Assembly: GCA_910577275.1 (NCBI GenBank)
Contig: CAJTMW010000015.1
Span: 1 to 64,000 of the forward strand
Length of the DNA: 64,000 nucleotides
Source: an uncultured Lachnospiraceae bacterium
GTDB taxonomy: Bacteria; Bacillota; Clostridia; Lachnospirales; Lachnospiraceae
Direction of reading: 5' to 3'
Both the position numbers and the translations under genes were made by a program. Every line of letters begins with the position of its first letter. Positions within the stretch are counted from its first letter, which is position 1. Shown here in pieces: positions 34,422 through 43,477 of the stretch. The notes below the pieces were generated by a model. It worked only from the letters and a program-made list of their open reading frames with translations. It ran no database searches and had not been told where the DNA came from.

Positions 34422-34450
34422 TTGACAAACTCAATAATAATCATTATCCT
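34422..34450 (+). promoter_or_regulatory. Orphan promoter facing no gene
   Basis: TTGACA (34422-34427), a 17-base spacer and TATCCT (34445-34450) form a good rightward promoter, but the sequence downstream holds only the leftward gene 34485-35009. Together with the truncated HTH gene it suggests a deletion junction in this gap. Confidence 0.5.
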
Positions 34451-34484
34451 TATAAGTAAAGAAACGAAGTTTACTACCGTACAG

Positions 34485-35009
34485 CTATTGCTCATGCGGC
34501 TTGCTCGTTTCTTTTTTTATTCTTACAAAATCATACAAATACAATTTTCTGCTTTTATCACGCCTTACAAGCATTTTAGCTCCAAAAATATTATACCTCT
34601 CTAAAGTCCCTTTTCCATCATAGACTGGTATACCAAAATATGTTTCATATTGATACCATCCATATTGAGCCTTTGAACCATGCTTATTATTGTAGTCTGG
34701 GAACTCCTTCTTATTTGTCGCGTTTTGAATCAATTTGTCTATGACAGAAATAATATTGGCTTTTGCCTTTATATTTCCGCCTTTTAATTCCTTTGTATCC
34801 TTAGAGTGACTAAATTCATCAGGAAAATCTGACCCTATGTATATTTTTTCAGAAGCTTCTGTAATTACAAAGGATTTTCCAATATACTTCTGCAAATACT
34901 CTTCAATCTGTTTCCAATCTATCCCTCTTCGTGACTGAAATCTTATAACATCAATTATCACAACTTTCTTCCCGTCTGACTCTATTATAATCCCGGTATT
35001 TTTATTCAC
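34485..35009 (-). CDS. Mobile-element-type protein of unknown function
   Basis: A 174-residue protein. The GTG at 35009 is preferred (GGAGAG ribosome site eight bases before it). It resembles C-terminal domains I have seen in large proteins of clostridial integrative elements: a region GSDFPDEFSHSKDTKELKGG, then KAKANIISVIDKLIQNA, then a beta-rich end (YGWYQYETYFGIPVYDG and RKLYLYDFVRIKKETS). The last part may be a BECR-fold or LPD-type domain, but that is a guess. The gene is A+T-rich and stands alone beside broken genes, so it may be a fragment of a larger element protein. Confidence 0.5.
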   Translation of the reverse strand: MNKNTGIIIESDGKKVVIIDVIRFQSRRGIDWKQIEEYLQKYIGKSFVITEASEKIYIGSDFPDEFSHSKDTKELKGGNIKAKANIISVIDKLIQNATNKKEFPDYNNKHGSKAQYGWYQYETYFGIPVYDGKGTLERYNIFGAKMLVRRDKSRKLYLYDFVRIKKETSKPHEQ

Positions 35010-35063
35010 TATGTTTTCTCTCCAATATAACCCCAAACCAGATGTATGCCTACAAACTATATA

Positions 35064-35431
35064 TCATATCTCTCTCTCGATATCCCCATCCGCCAGCATT
35101 TCCCTGATTACCGGCTCTTTCGCGGGGTTCGGCTCATTTTCCCAGTACCACCCGGCAAGCAGCAGATTTTCCGCCTCATTTACCGTGGCATCAAAGCAGT
35201 TATTGGTGTCACCCACAAACACCCTGCCCGCTATTTTAAGCCTGACAATGGCATAACGGGCCTGTTCCACCCGATAAAAAGCTCCGCCCATTTTCCCGCC
35301 TCCTCCACCATCGGAACTTTCTCCATTACCCTCCGGTAAACGCCGTTATTCTGCGTCCTGTCAAAAACAATATGCTGCCTGGTCCGCATCGGTCTGTCCG
35401 TCACCACGTGATAAGCAATTATCTCTTTCAT
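35064..35431 (-). pseudogene. DUF2441-type gene with internal deletion and frameshift
   Basis: Two overlapping frames together give a recognisable DUF2441-like protein. The first (from 35431) reads MKEIIAYHVVTDRPMRTRQH and on to a segment ending AGKWAELFIGWNRP. The second (to 35064) continues RYAIVRLKIAGRVFVGDTNN to NEAENLLLAGWYWENE. The switch occurs near 35245-35260. Compared with the roughly 180-residue family, about 60 residues between VMEKVP and EEAGKW are also missing. Both lesions argue for a decayed gene. The family function is unknown. Confidence 0.7.
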
Positions 35432-35602
35432 ATAATCCCTCCAAAGGTCTTTTCCACTGCGTGTTCATTATAGCAAATTTCAAAATTTGCAGCCACACAT
35501 TTCCTCCGCCTGCATAAAAAACAGTTGACTTTCCGTAAATTATATGCTAATTTATAATTATTCTATATAGAACTATTCTAATTGGATTTGAAGGAGACAA
35601 CG

Positions 35603-36037
35603 TTGGAGACAAAAGGCGGATTTTATATTACGCAGATTAAGCAGCTTCAGGACAGAATTTTCGAAAGGCTTCTTATGGAGAACGGCATTGAAATCAGCGG
35701 CGGACAGGGACGGATTCTCTTTATTTTGTGGAAAAACGACCATCTCACCATCAGCGAAATCAGCAGAGCCACTTCTCTTGCCAAAAACACCGTTTCCATT
35801 GTGGTGGACGGAATGGTAAACAAAAACATTCTGGAAAGGCATACAAACCCGGAAAACCGCCGTCAGACCATCGTCTCCCTGACGGATTACGCCCGCTCCT
35901 TACAGGAAAAGTACGAGGCCGTCTCACAGGAAATGAGCAGCCTGTTTTATCAGGGCTTTTCCGAAAAAGAGCAGAAAGAATTTGAAGCCTATCTGGCGAG
36001 AATCCTTGATACATTGACTCTCGCAGAGAAAGCCTGA
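35603..36037 (+). CDS. MarR-family transcriptional regulator
   Basis: A 144-residue regulator starting at a TTG (35603), chosen because AAGGAG lies six bases before it. The winged helix (about 30-95) has ISGGQGRILFILWKNDHLTI, SRATSLAKNTVSIVVDGMV and the wing HTNPENRRQTIVSLTD. Long terminal helices form the dimer interface. It precedes the PNPOx-like gene by 46 bases on the same strand and may regulate it, a common pairing. Confidence 0.9.
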   Translation: METKGGFYITQIKQLQDRIFERLLMENGIEISGGQGRILFILWKNDHLTISEISRATSLAKNTVSIVVDGMVNKNILERHTNPENRRQTIVSLTDYARSLQEKYEAVSQEMSSLFYQGFSEKEQKEFEAYLARILDTLTLAEKA

Positions 36038-36083
36038 CCTGCCCCGGGCCCGAAGAAACCATAATGATTCAGGAGGAAAACCT

Positions 36084-36512
36084 ATGAAAACAAGACAGCA
36101 GCTTTTTAACTTTATTGAAGGGCAGAAAACAGCCTTCATCGCTTCCGTGGACGAGGACGGCTTCCCCAATATCAAAGCCATGTTTACTCCCGGCAAGATG
36201 GAGGGAAACGACTTTTACTTTTCCACCAACACATCTTCCATGCGCACACAGCAGTTTATGAAAAATCCAAAGGCAAGCATTTATTTCTATAACAGAGGCC
36301 GTTTTAAATACGAGGGAATTATGCTGACAGGTACTGTGGAGGTTTTGCAGGATGCGGATATTAAAAAGGCGCTATGGCACGAAAAGGATATTATGTACTA
36401 CAGCAAGGGGGTCACGGACCCTGATTACTGCGTGCTGAAATTCACGGCGGAAAAGGGCAGGTATTACTGCGCTTTGAAGTCGAAGAGCTTCCTGATGGAT
36501 GAGCTGAAGTAA
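36084..36512 (+). CDS. Pyridoxamine 5'-phosphate oxidase-like flavin-binding protein
   Basis: A 142-residue protein of the split-barrel PNPOx-like fold (general stress protein 26 type): FIASVDEDGFPNIKAM, then FYFSTNTSSMRTQQF, then GTVEVLQDADIKKALW. Such proteins bind FMN or F420-type cofactors; few have known reactions. An AGGAGG site precedes the ATG. It follows the MarR-type gene and is ended by the hairpin at 36535-36559. Confidence 0.85.
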   Translation: MKTRQQLFNFIEGQKTAFIASVDEDGFPNIKAMFTPGKMEGNDFYFSTNTSSMRTQQFMKNPKASIYFYNRGRFKYEGIMLTGTVEVLQDADIKKALWHEKDIMYYSKGVTDPDYCVLKFTAEKGRYYCALKSKSFLMDELK

Positions 36513-36534
36513 TGATTTTTATCGCTGTTATCAG

Positions 36535-36559
36535 GAGGTCATAGGAAATATGGCCTCCG
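36535..36559. terminator. Hairpin between convergent genes
   Basis: GGAGGTCAT pairs with ATGGCCTCC (one G-T pair) across seven bases. It lies 23 bases after the PNPOx-like stop and before the convergent specificity gene. GTTGTCTTT follows on the plus strand. Confidence 0.5.
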
Positions 36560-36585
36560 TTGTCTTTACTTCACACCGTATACTG

Positions 36586-37659
36586 CTAAATTCTGTCGCT
36601 GTACGGCAGCGATTTCATATATTTTTCCATCCAGTACCAGTCGGGAATAAATCCCTTATCTGAATACTCCTGCGTATCGTCCAAAATATATTCGCCGTTT
36701 TCGTGCATAACCGGCAGTTTTAACGTAAAATCTTTTCTGAAATGCGCATTTAATTCCCTCCCAAAAGCCATATATTTAATTTTGCACTCATTTCTGATAA
36801 TTGCAGCTATAAATAATTTTGTGTATACGGACAGCGGAACTTTTTCCTGCAGCACTGCCACGTTCTGCGCTGTATAAAACGGCTTTTTCTGAATAAAGCA
36901 GGAACCCAGAAAGCTACCTCCCAAAGCCAAAGTCATTGCTCCCGCCGGAAATGCTGTTTCACCGTCGATTTCATCCACGCACCCTACTACTCCGTTATCA
37001 TTGCTGTTACGGGAAACATAATTATACTGAGGAGCCGTGTTCGTTGTCATAACGGCATCAATCCCGTTTCCCATCTCTGCATTGAAAATGCGGTGGAGAT
37101 AAAACTCTTTCCATTCACCGGTATCGAGCAACAATGCACTGTTCCTGTTTATATTCGTTGAAACAGGTTTATGTCTCAGAGTTTTGATATATTCTTCCAT
37201 CCATCCCCAGTCCGGTTTGTTATCCCCTGTTACCGGCAGTCTTAATTGTGTAGCCTTAATACAGTCAATGAGAAAAGCTCTTCCATAAGAATATCTGAAC
37301 CGCTCCCTTTGCAGCAATCCTACAATGAACAGCCCTGTATATGGATTCAGCTAGCCTGGACGTATTACCACTATATGGTCTCCTGTTGCAAACAGCTGCG
37401 GCTGATACGCTATAGTGGAAGTGGTATCTCCTACCGTAATAGCATTTCCGCTTTCAATATTTTGTATTTCCCTTTCCGGTACGAAACAGTCAACATTATT
37501 ACCAGCCTCTGTTCTTGAAACAAATGGAATATATCCGTCCACTTTAGTTGTCGAGGTTGTAAGGTCTGTCTTTACATTCGCTTTTGCCTTATATATTTCA
37601 TCAATCAGCAATCCAAATTCAAAAGGCTTCCAGCTACCTGTTTCAAGATTCATATACAT
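36586..37659 (-). pseudogene. BcgI-type specificity subunit gene interrupted by an in-frame TAG
   Basis: Translation from 37659 gives a specificity protein of about 357 residues if a single TAG at 37351-37353 is read through. The frame is otherwise intact. Two target-recognition repeats are visible: LETGSWKPFEFGLL... and LDTGEWKEFYLHRIF..., each closing with a matching tail (LRLPVTGDNKPDWGWMEEY and LKLPVMHENG...PDWYWMEKY). The stop falls in the first recognition domain after VVIRPG, where a tryptophan codon (TGG) would be expected. The gene overlaps the end of the restriction-methylation subunit by 17 bases. Length and layout match the BcgI B subunit. It is probably inactive unless the TAG is suppressed or a sequencing error. 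Confidence 0.8.
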
Positions 37660-39508
37660 CACCTGCCTTTACCAGATAAGAAAGGTAATCGTTTAATACC
37701 TTTTGAAAGTCGTTCTGTGTTAAGGCAGAATAATCCGTCTCCATATATGCCTCCGCCAGCCACTCATCGTTCCATGAAACCTTATGCATAACAGATAATC
37801 CGGGCACTTCTCTTTTATTTTTATATAAATTCAACCACATTTCCTCTGTCGATGACCACAAACTGTTTCCGGCCAAATCCGTCATTTCAATTCTTCCAAG
37901 CCCTTTTCGCTTAATAAACTTATCATCTTTAAAATATCCAAAAAAAGTATCCCGGTCGGATTTTTCATGTCGTCCGGATAAATCAAATATCATACAGCAT
38001 GCAACTGCTGCCGCACCCGGATAAAACATTTCTGTCGGTAATGAAAAAACGGCATCCAGAGTATAACTATCCAACATCCTTTTCTTAAACTCTTTTATAT
38101 CGCCACTATGGCCAATAGCCGCCTGCATAGGAAGCAGCACCGCCATTTTACAGGTGGACGGAACGTGCCTTGCCACCCATTCTACAAAATGCAGTCCCCT
38201 GGATGGGTCTTCCTTTTTCTTTGAATCCCAGTTTCCGGTATAATCCGGGTCGCAGCATTTTCTGGTCGCGTTATACGGCGGATTCATCAGCACAATATTA
38301 ATATTATTTTCCCCTATCCAGTCTGCGCGCCTGAACATGGAATCCTGCACCACATTGGAATTGCCGCCTCCATGAATCAGCATATTCGTGGACGCTAATC
38401 CAAACGCCCCTTCTTCATATTCTATTCCGAAAATCTGATTCTTCTTAACGTTGTCACGTTCTTCTTCCGTATCGCAATCATCCATTGCCTGCGTCATGGC
38501 CCTCACTAAAAATGCACCGCTCCCGCAGCACGGGTCGAGTATTCTTGAGTTTTTATTCACACCGACAGCTTTACTCATAAAATCGCATATATGGTCTGGC
38601 GTAAATGCCTGATTTTTATCTGACTTGCCAACATACTTATTAAATGTAGTAAAAAACAAATTCAGTAAATCCTGCCCGGCTGTATTTTTATCATTAATAT
38701 ACGGTACAACATTGGTATCAACAAATTCTAAAATATCTTTTAATTCTTTATACGTCAGGCTCGTTACATCCTGGTCTCCAAGAACCTTATTATTCAAAAC
38801 TGCCAGTTTATCAGCCTTATTTACGCTGCCGCTCTTTACCAGAAGTCCTTTCAAAATGTCTTTCACATTTTTCAGCAGTACTTTTTCAGGCGCTAATTTA
38901 TCTCCTGTCTCAGGTTCAATCGTTTCTTTTACGTCTTTATATACGAGGCCGTTTTTCAGCGCAAGAAGGCAGGTGCCTATAAACTGGCTGCGAAGCTTTT
39001 CATTTATTCCGTCAGAATGCAGCTTTTCATTTAAAACTTTTATGGAATCGACAATTTTAATTTTGTCGTTAATCTTACCAAAACATATTTCCTCATATTC
39101 TTCAAATGTACGGATAGTTTTCTCGGTAACTATCCGATGCCTGTCGTCAACAATTACCGACTGCCCGTACCATACCCATATATCGTTTCCCTCTGTTTCC
39201 GCAAGAATAGCGACGATTTTTTTGTCTGAATATGCTTTTTCAAAACGAACATAATCCTGCAATTGCCCCTGGATTTTTTTCTTATCCCATTTACTGAATC
39301 TGCTCTTACATTCTACCAGAACTGCCAGACGCTCGTTTTCGAATCTGATATCAAGATACTGATGCTGCTTTCCTGTTGTGGCTTTTTGATAATCTTTTAT
39401 ATCTTTACCGACAGATTTCAGGGCCTGCAAGTAGCTGAATTCGCCTGTCTCTGTATTCCCGACACGATATCCGGCGCCAATTCTGTCAATAATATCAAAT
39501 CTATCCAT
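37643..39508 (-). CDS. BcgI-like fused restriction-methyltransferase subunit
   Basis: A 621-residue protein; the ATG at 39508 is chosen for its GGAG site. The N-terminal nuclease domain carries a PD-(D/E)XK core (Asp53...Glu66-Cys-Lys68). The methyltransferase domain has motif I LDPCCGSGAF (324-333) and catalytic motif IV NPPY (409-412), the N6-adenine type. Fusion of nuclease and gamma-type methylase with a separate two-domain specificity subunit is the BcgI (type IIB) arrangement, in which both cutting and methylation need the specificity subunit. The partner gene directly downstream carries an amber codon. The region is A+T-rich and probably acquired. Confidence 0.88.
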   Translation of the reverse strand: MDRFDIIDRIGAGYRVGNTETGEFSYLQALKSVGKDIKDYQKATTGKQHQYLDIRFENERLAVLVECKSRFSKWDKKKIQGQLQDYVRFEKAYSDKKIVAILAETEGNDIWVWYGQSVIVDDRHRIVTEKTIRTFEEYEEICFGKINDKIKIVDSIKVLNEKLHSDGINEKLRSQFIGTCLLALKNGLVYKDVKETIEPETGDKLAPEKVLLKNVKDILKGLLVKSGSVNKADKLAVLNNKVLGDQDVTSLTYKELKDILEFVDTNVVPYINDKNTAGQDLLNLFFTTFNKYVGKSDKNQAFTPDHICDFMSKAVGVNKNSRILDPCCGSGAFLVRAMTQAMDDCDTEEERDNVKKNQIFGIEYEEGAFGLASTNMLIHGGGNSNVVQDSMFRRADWIGENNINIVLMNPPYNATRKCCDPDYTGNWDSKKKEDPSRGLHFVEWVARHVPSTCKMAVLLPMQAAIGHSGDIKEFKKRMLDSYTLDAVFSLPTEMFYPGAAAVACCMIFDLSGRHEKSDRDTFFGYFKDDKFIKRKGLGRIEMTDLAGNSLWSSTEEMWLNLYKNKREVPGLSVMHKVSWNDEWLAEAYMETDYSALTQNDFQKVLNDYLSYLVKAGDVYES

Positions 39509-39541
39509 TGCATTCTCCTTCATTATCTGACCGTTCTTCCG

Positions 39542-39574
39542 TTCCTGATATCAGGAAGCTATAAGAAAATTATA
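39542..39574 (-). promoter_or_regulatory. Promoter element and 16-bp palindrome before the restriction-modification genes
   Basis: On the complement a TATAAT (39569-39574) is followed within about a dozen bases by the perfect palindrome TTCCTGATATCAGGAA (39542-39557), which lies at or just after the expected transcript start and 34 bases before the start codon. The -35 is not clear. The position suits an operator or a self-methylated regulatory site. Confidence 0.55.
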
Positions 39575-39931
39575 CTGCATTATATGTCCCATAAAACGGA
39601 CTCACAATCAAATATAAAAATACCCTCCATATTTCCGGTAATATGAACCCGCTTTTTACCGGATTTAAGATTGGCATAGCATATAATTATTGTATCTGTA
39701 TTTTTTCATATCGTAAAGTTTTTTCATAACAATATATCAGAAATTCTTTTGCTGCCGCAATACTGATTTAACAAGAAAGCCAAATCCGGAAACATATTCG
39801 AAAATTTGAGGACGCGGAAATCAATTTTTAGATTCTGTGTTTTGGGCAGATGGTACTGGTTTTAAAATACCTGTTATGGTAAACTAAATTAAAGTTCCCA
39901 ATCACTCCCACGGAAGGAAACACAAATAAAT
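39575..39931. other. A+T-rich intergenic region
   Basis: About 360 bases without a recognisable gene, between the divergent restriction-modification genes and the SGNH hydrolase. It must hold the hydrolase promoter; TAAACT near 39881 is a possible -10, but no convincing -35 goes with it. No repeat or RNA structure stands out. Confidence 0.4.
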
Positions 39932-40474
39932 ATGAAAATTCTCTTCATCGGAAACAGCCACACCTATTACAACGATATGCCACACCTGTTTGCACAACTT
40001 TGCCGGGAAAAGAATGTGGAGGCGGAGGTCACCATGTTAGCCCACGGTGGAAAGGGATGGGACTTTCATGTGGAAGAACCTGAAGTCAGGTTCAATATCA
40101 TGTACGGCGGATATGACGCTGTCGTTCTTCAGCACACGGCGCACCCCATGGGCGATTTACAGGTCATGGGCAAGTGCGGGAAACAACTGATTGAATGGGT
40201 GCGGGAAGCAGACGCAAGGCCTGTTTTGTATATGACATGGACGACAAAAGCCGACGGGGAGGCTGCTCAGGAAGCCATGAGCGGCGCATACCGGAAATTG
40301 CAGGAGGAAACCGGCTGCGAACTGGCCCCCGTGGGCGAGCGCTGGTGGAAATACCATAAGGAGCACCCGGAAGTGGAATTATATGCGGAAGACGGACAGC
40401 ACGCCTCCCCCGCCGGCTCCCGGCTGGCAGCGGAGGTGATTGCGGAGGTTGTTTTAAAGCAGCCTTGGATTTGA
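39932..40474 (+). CDS. SGNH/GDSL-type hydrolase
   Basis: A 180-residue cytoplasmic esterase-like protein. The nucleophile Ser9 sits in FIGNSHTYY, the glycine block is MLAHGGKG, and the Asp-His pair is Asp154/His157 in EDGQHASPAG. Such enzymes remove acetyl or other acyl groups from sugars. Being divergent from a glycan-degradation locus, it could deacylate the same substrates, but it is on the opposite strand with its own upstream region. A GGAAGG site precedes the ATG. Confidence 0.85.
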   Translation: MKILFIGNSHTYYNDMPHLFAQLCREKNVEAEVTMLAHGGKGWDFHVEEPEVRFNIMYGGYDAVVLQHTAHPMGDLQVMGKCGKQLIEWVREADARPVLYMTWTTKADGEAAQEAMSGAYRKLQEETGCELAPVGERWWKYHKEHPEVELYAEDGQHASPAGSRLAAEVIAEVVLKQPWI

Positions 40475-40596
40475 GCCTTAAACCTCTGCATAAAGGCAGA
40501 TAAACGGACCGCCAGATTATCCCCGTCGCCGGAAATCCATTCCAGCCGCCCGCTGTCAGCATTGAAGCAAGCTGCCCGAAACGGCACCTACGGAAA
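40475..40596 (-). pseudogene. Possible small coding remnant
   Basis: Between the convergent hydrolase and glycosidase genes the leftward frame reads FRAACFNADSGRLEWISGDG and on to DNLAVRLSAFMQRF, with a protein-like composition but no start site or ribosome site. It may be the remains of a deleted gene. It could equally be chance. Confidence 0.25.
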
Positions 40597-43431
40597 TCAG
40601 GAAAAAACCATCCTCACCTCCCCCGTAATCCCGCAATGATTGGCGGGCGGCGGAATTACCGCGCCGGGAACCCGGGTAGTGGTGGGCACCGCCCGCTCTA
40701 AGGTGGTGGCCGCCTCAATCGTAAGGGTATTGCTTCCCTCTTTCACCAAAGCGGCAATGTCATACCGGTATACCGGGACAATCTGGATTCCTGCGCTGAT
40801 ACCGTTCACAAAGACCTCCACACCCTCCGCCGCGTCCGTGATTTCCAATATAGTATTATCTGACGCCGCTTCTGACACCGTCAAATCAAATACCTTCTCA
40901 TATCTCACAAAACCGCCGAAATCCGGTTTCTCACATTCCACAAAATCGGGCAGGGAAACCTCTTTTTCCTCTGTAAAAGAAGGATAGTCAATCGCCCTGC
41001 AAAGGCTTCGTCTCCACCCATGCGCCAGAATCCTTTCCTTTCTTCCTTCCCACCGCAAGCCGTCAACCGGCTGCGCCGGCTCCCTGTCCGCCCTGTCAAA
41101 CATTACAATCAGGCTTTTTCCCGCTTCTATATGAATCTTTAATCCTGTACCTGTTTTATTTCTGTCTGCCAGTCCGTCCGGTCTGCCGGTCAGGCTCTGG
41201 CTTCCATCTTCCATCCCGCCCGGTCTGTTGACCCTCTCTGCCCCTTCCTTTGGCCTACAGTCGCCGTCCGCCCGGCAAAGCTTTTCCAGCCTGTTATCCC
41301 ATGCGTTATATGCATAGCATTCCCCCTCGCAGTTGATGGTGGCAATCCCCTCATAGGCTTTTGCGCTCTCATTTACAAAATAAAACATATCGTTTCCGTT
41401 CTCATAATGCAGCACGCGAATCAACGGCTCCTTCGGGAAAAGCTGAACGTCCGCCATCTCCAGAAGCCGCATTTTCCCGGAAAGCTCCGATAAAGGCACC
41501 ACCTGGCAGTTCTTTAAAGCTTCCAGACAGGCTTTATCCTCCGCCTCGCAGATGCCCTCCGCCAGCGTGCCGTTTCCGTGGCAGATGCCTGAGGGAAGGC
41601 TGTTGACAAAAAACACGGGGCATCCCGCGTCGGCAAGCTGTGCGGCGGCTCTCGCAGTCTTTGCCGTCACATAGGTAGTTTCAGGAATAATCAGCGCCCT
41701 GTATTCCTGCCGGTGTACTTTCAGAGTCTTTCCCAAAATCGTGTGATATTTTTCCTCCGTAAATACGTCCGCCGGAATAAAATCATACTGTATCTGGCAG
41801 TCGGCAAGCGTTCTTGCCGGAACCTGGCTGAACATGCACCTTCCCCCCGCCCAGTCGGCGTCTCCATGGTACAAAACCGCGGCGCGGCTTATCTGTCTGC
41901 CGTCGCTTAAAAGCTCGCAGATTCTGTTCATGTACCGCATCAGCATTCCGAAATGCCGGTACTGCGGATTGTTTCCGTGGGCGTAAAAGTGGGGCGGACA
42001 GTCCGGGTCGGGAAATTCTTTGGGCGAAAATGCGTGGGGCACAAACCGGTTGATTCCCCGCACCATAAAATGGTCGGCCAGATACTTTTCCAGCCGCACG
42101 CCTTCCGCCCATCCGTAGTCTCCGAAAATCTCGCACATGGCCCTGCCCTTTTTCAGCGGCTCTATGGCTGCCGCGCTGGCCGCCAGCCTTCCTAACGCAT
42201 AATGGTAAAATACGCTGTCCCTGATACGGTTTTTATAGCAGTATTCGCAGTCGTCCTCCCTCTGCGGCATCACCTGTCCGCCGATATTGTCAATCCCCGC
42301 CATATCCTGTCCCGCAAGCCCCCGGAAAAAATGACCCAGACTGGAACCGCTTCTGGAATGCTGATTATTGTCCTCGATTAAATGGCCGATATATTCAACA
42401 TTTCGGGCGCAGCACCAGTCGCCGAGCTGACAGGAAAAGTCCTTTTCCACACACTTTGTCACTACGTCCATAAAATCATAGCGCACTCTGGCTTTCAGAC
42501 TGCCCTCAAATTCCCTGTCCCATAAAAGCGGCAGATATTTCCGATAGCCTCTGCCCCACCGCCTTTGAAGTTCCGCCTCTATCTCCCGGCTAAAGGGCTG
42601 GTCCGCCACCTCCTCCAGAGTTTTTCCCGTCTCGTAAATATGACCGTTTCCCAGCTCCGGCTCGTCCGAAAAAAATCCCGCTATGGTCTTCCCAAATTCT
42701 TCCTTATAATGAGCGTAGTGGGGCTCATAAACGGCTTCTATCAGCTTATGGACAGACTGCGCGTCGCACATATTCATATAATCTCTGTGGGGGCCTCTGT
42801 TTCTGGTAAGATGGCAGGCGTAAAGCGTCCATTCGCCCTCCAGCGCACGAAAAGAAAGCCTGCCGTCCTTTTCCTCAAAAGCCTCCTGCGCGCAAATCTC
42901 TCCGTAAACCGCCAAAATATCCTCCGTCCTTCTTCCGCCCTTCTTCACCGCCGTGACGCCCAGAAACACGTCGTCGTCAAAGATTTCCGGGTCGGGAAGC
43001 ATTGCGGCCTCGTAGGCGTTGGGCACAAAAGGCTCCGGCTTTTCGCAGAAAGCCTTATCCAGTATGATTTCCTCCCCGACTTTCACCTCCCCCACAATCT
43101 TATAAGTTACGCTCTGTCTGCGCAAGGCAACTGACTCCTGTGTCATTTTTCCATTGCAGTAGCCGGTTGGAAAATGGCTGTCGTCCAGTATCCACACCTT
43201 CATTCCCCGCTTTTTTGCCTCATCCAAAATGACATCCATGTCATGCCACCACTTAGGGCCGCAGAAATCCGGGTGGGGTCTGCTTTCCACGCACACCGCC
43301 CCGATTCCGCAGTTGTGAATCGCCTCCATGTATTTCCGAAGGACCGCTTTCTCCTCGCCGTGCTGCCAGAAGAAGGGGAAAATGTAATTGCCGCCCTTAT
43401 TATCCAGTAATTTTTTGATTTTATCGTTCAT
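40597..43431 (-). CDS. Large glycoside hydrolase, GH106-like (possible alpha-L-rhamnosidase)
   Basis: A 944-residue cytoplasmic protein. The N-terminal barrel-like region (GIGAVCVESRPHPDFCGP, then KVWILDDSHFPTGYCNG) and a middle region ending near 700 resemble the large glycosidases grouped around GH106. The last 170 residues form a beta-sandwich of the galactose-binding type (FVRYEKVFDL...AAEGVEVFVNGISAG). Residues about 745-795 are a low-complexity insert rich in Gly, Asp and Arg. It is the last gene of the 40597-53817 locus. Family assignment is by resemblance only; rhamnose or a related deoxy-sugar is the likely target given the GH106 gene at the other end. Confidence 0.75.
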   Translation of the reverse strand: MNDKIKKLLDNKGGNYIFPFFWQHGEEKAVLRKYMEAIHNCGIGAVCVESRPHPDFCGPKWWHDMDVILDEAKKRGMKVWILDDSHFPTGYCNGKMTQESVALRRQSVTYKIVGEVKVGEEIILDKAFCEKPEPFVPNAYEAAMLPDPEIFDDDVFLGVTAVKKGGRRTEDILAVYGEICAQEAFEEKDGRLSFRALEGEWTLYACHLTRNRGPHRDYMNMCDAQSVHKLIEAVYEPHYAHYKEEFGKTIAGFFSDEPELGNGHIYETGKTLEEVADQPFSREIEAELQRRWGRGYRKYLPLLWDREFEGSLKARVRYDFMDVVTKCVEKDFSCQLGDWCCARNVEYIGHLIEDNNQHSRSGSSLGHFFRGLAGQDMAGIDNIGGQVMPQREDDCEYCYKNRIRDSVFYHYALGRLAASAAAIEPLKKGRAMCEIFGDYGWAEGVRLEKYLADHFMVRGINRFVPHAFSPKEFPDPDCPPHFYAHGNNPQYRHFGMLMRYMNRICELLSDGRQISRAAVLYHGDADWAGGRCMFSQVPARTLADCQIQYDFIPADVFTEEKYHTILGKTLKVHRQEYRALIIPETTYVTAKTARAAAQLADAGCPVFFVNSLPSGICHGNGTLAEGICEAEDKACLEALKNCQVVPLSELSGKMRLLEMADVQLFPKEPLIRVLHYENGNDMFYFVNESAKAYEGIATINCEGECYAYNAWDNRLEKLCRADGDCRPKEGAERVNRPGGMEDGSQSLTGRPDGLADRNKTGTGLKIHIEAGKSLIVMFDRADREPAQPVDGLRWEGRKERILAHGWRRSLCRAIDYPSFTEEKEVSLPDFVECEKPDFGGFVRYEKVFDLTVSEAASDNTILEITDAAEGVEVFVNGISAGIQIVPVYRYDIAALVKEGSNTLTIEAATTLERAVPTTTRVPGAVIPPPANHCGITGEVRMVFS

Positions 43432-43477
43432 GTCTCTCTCCTGCCTTTACTCCTTGGCCCCGCCTGCCGCCGCTCCC

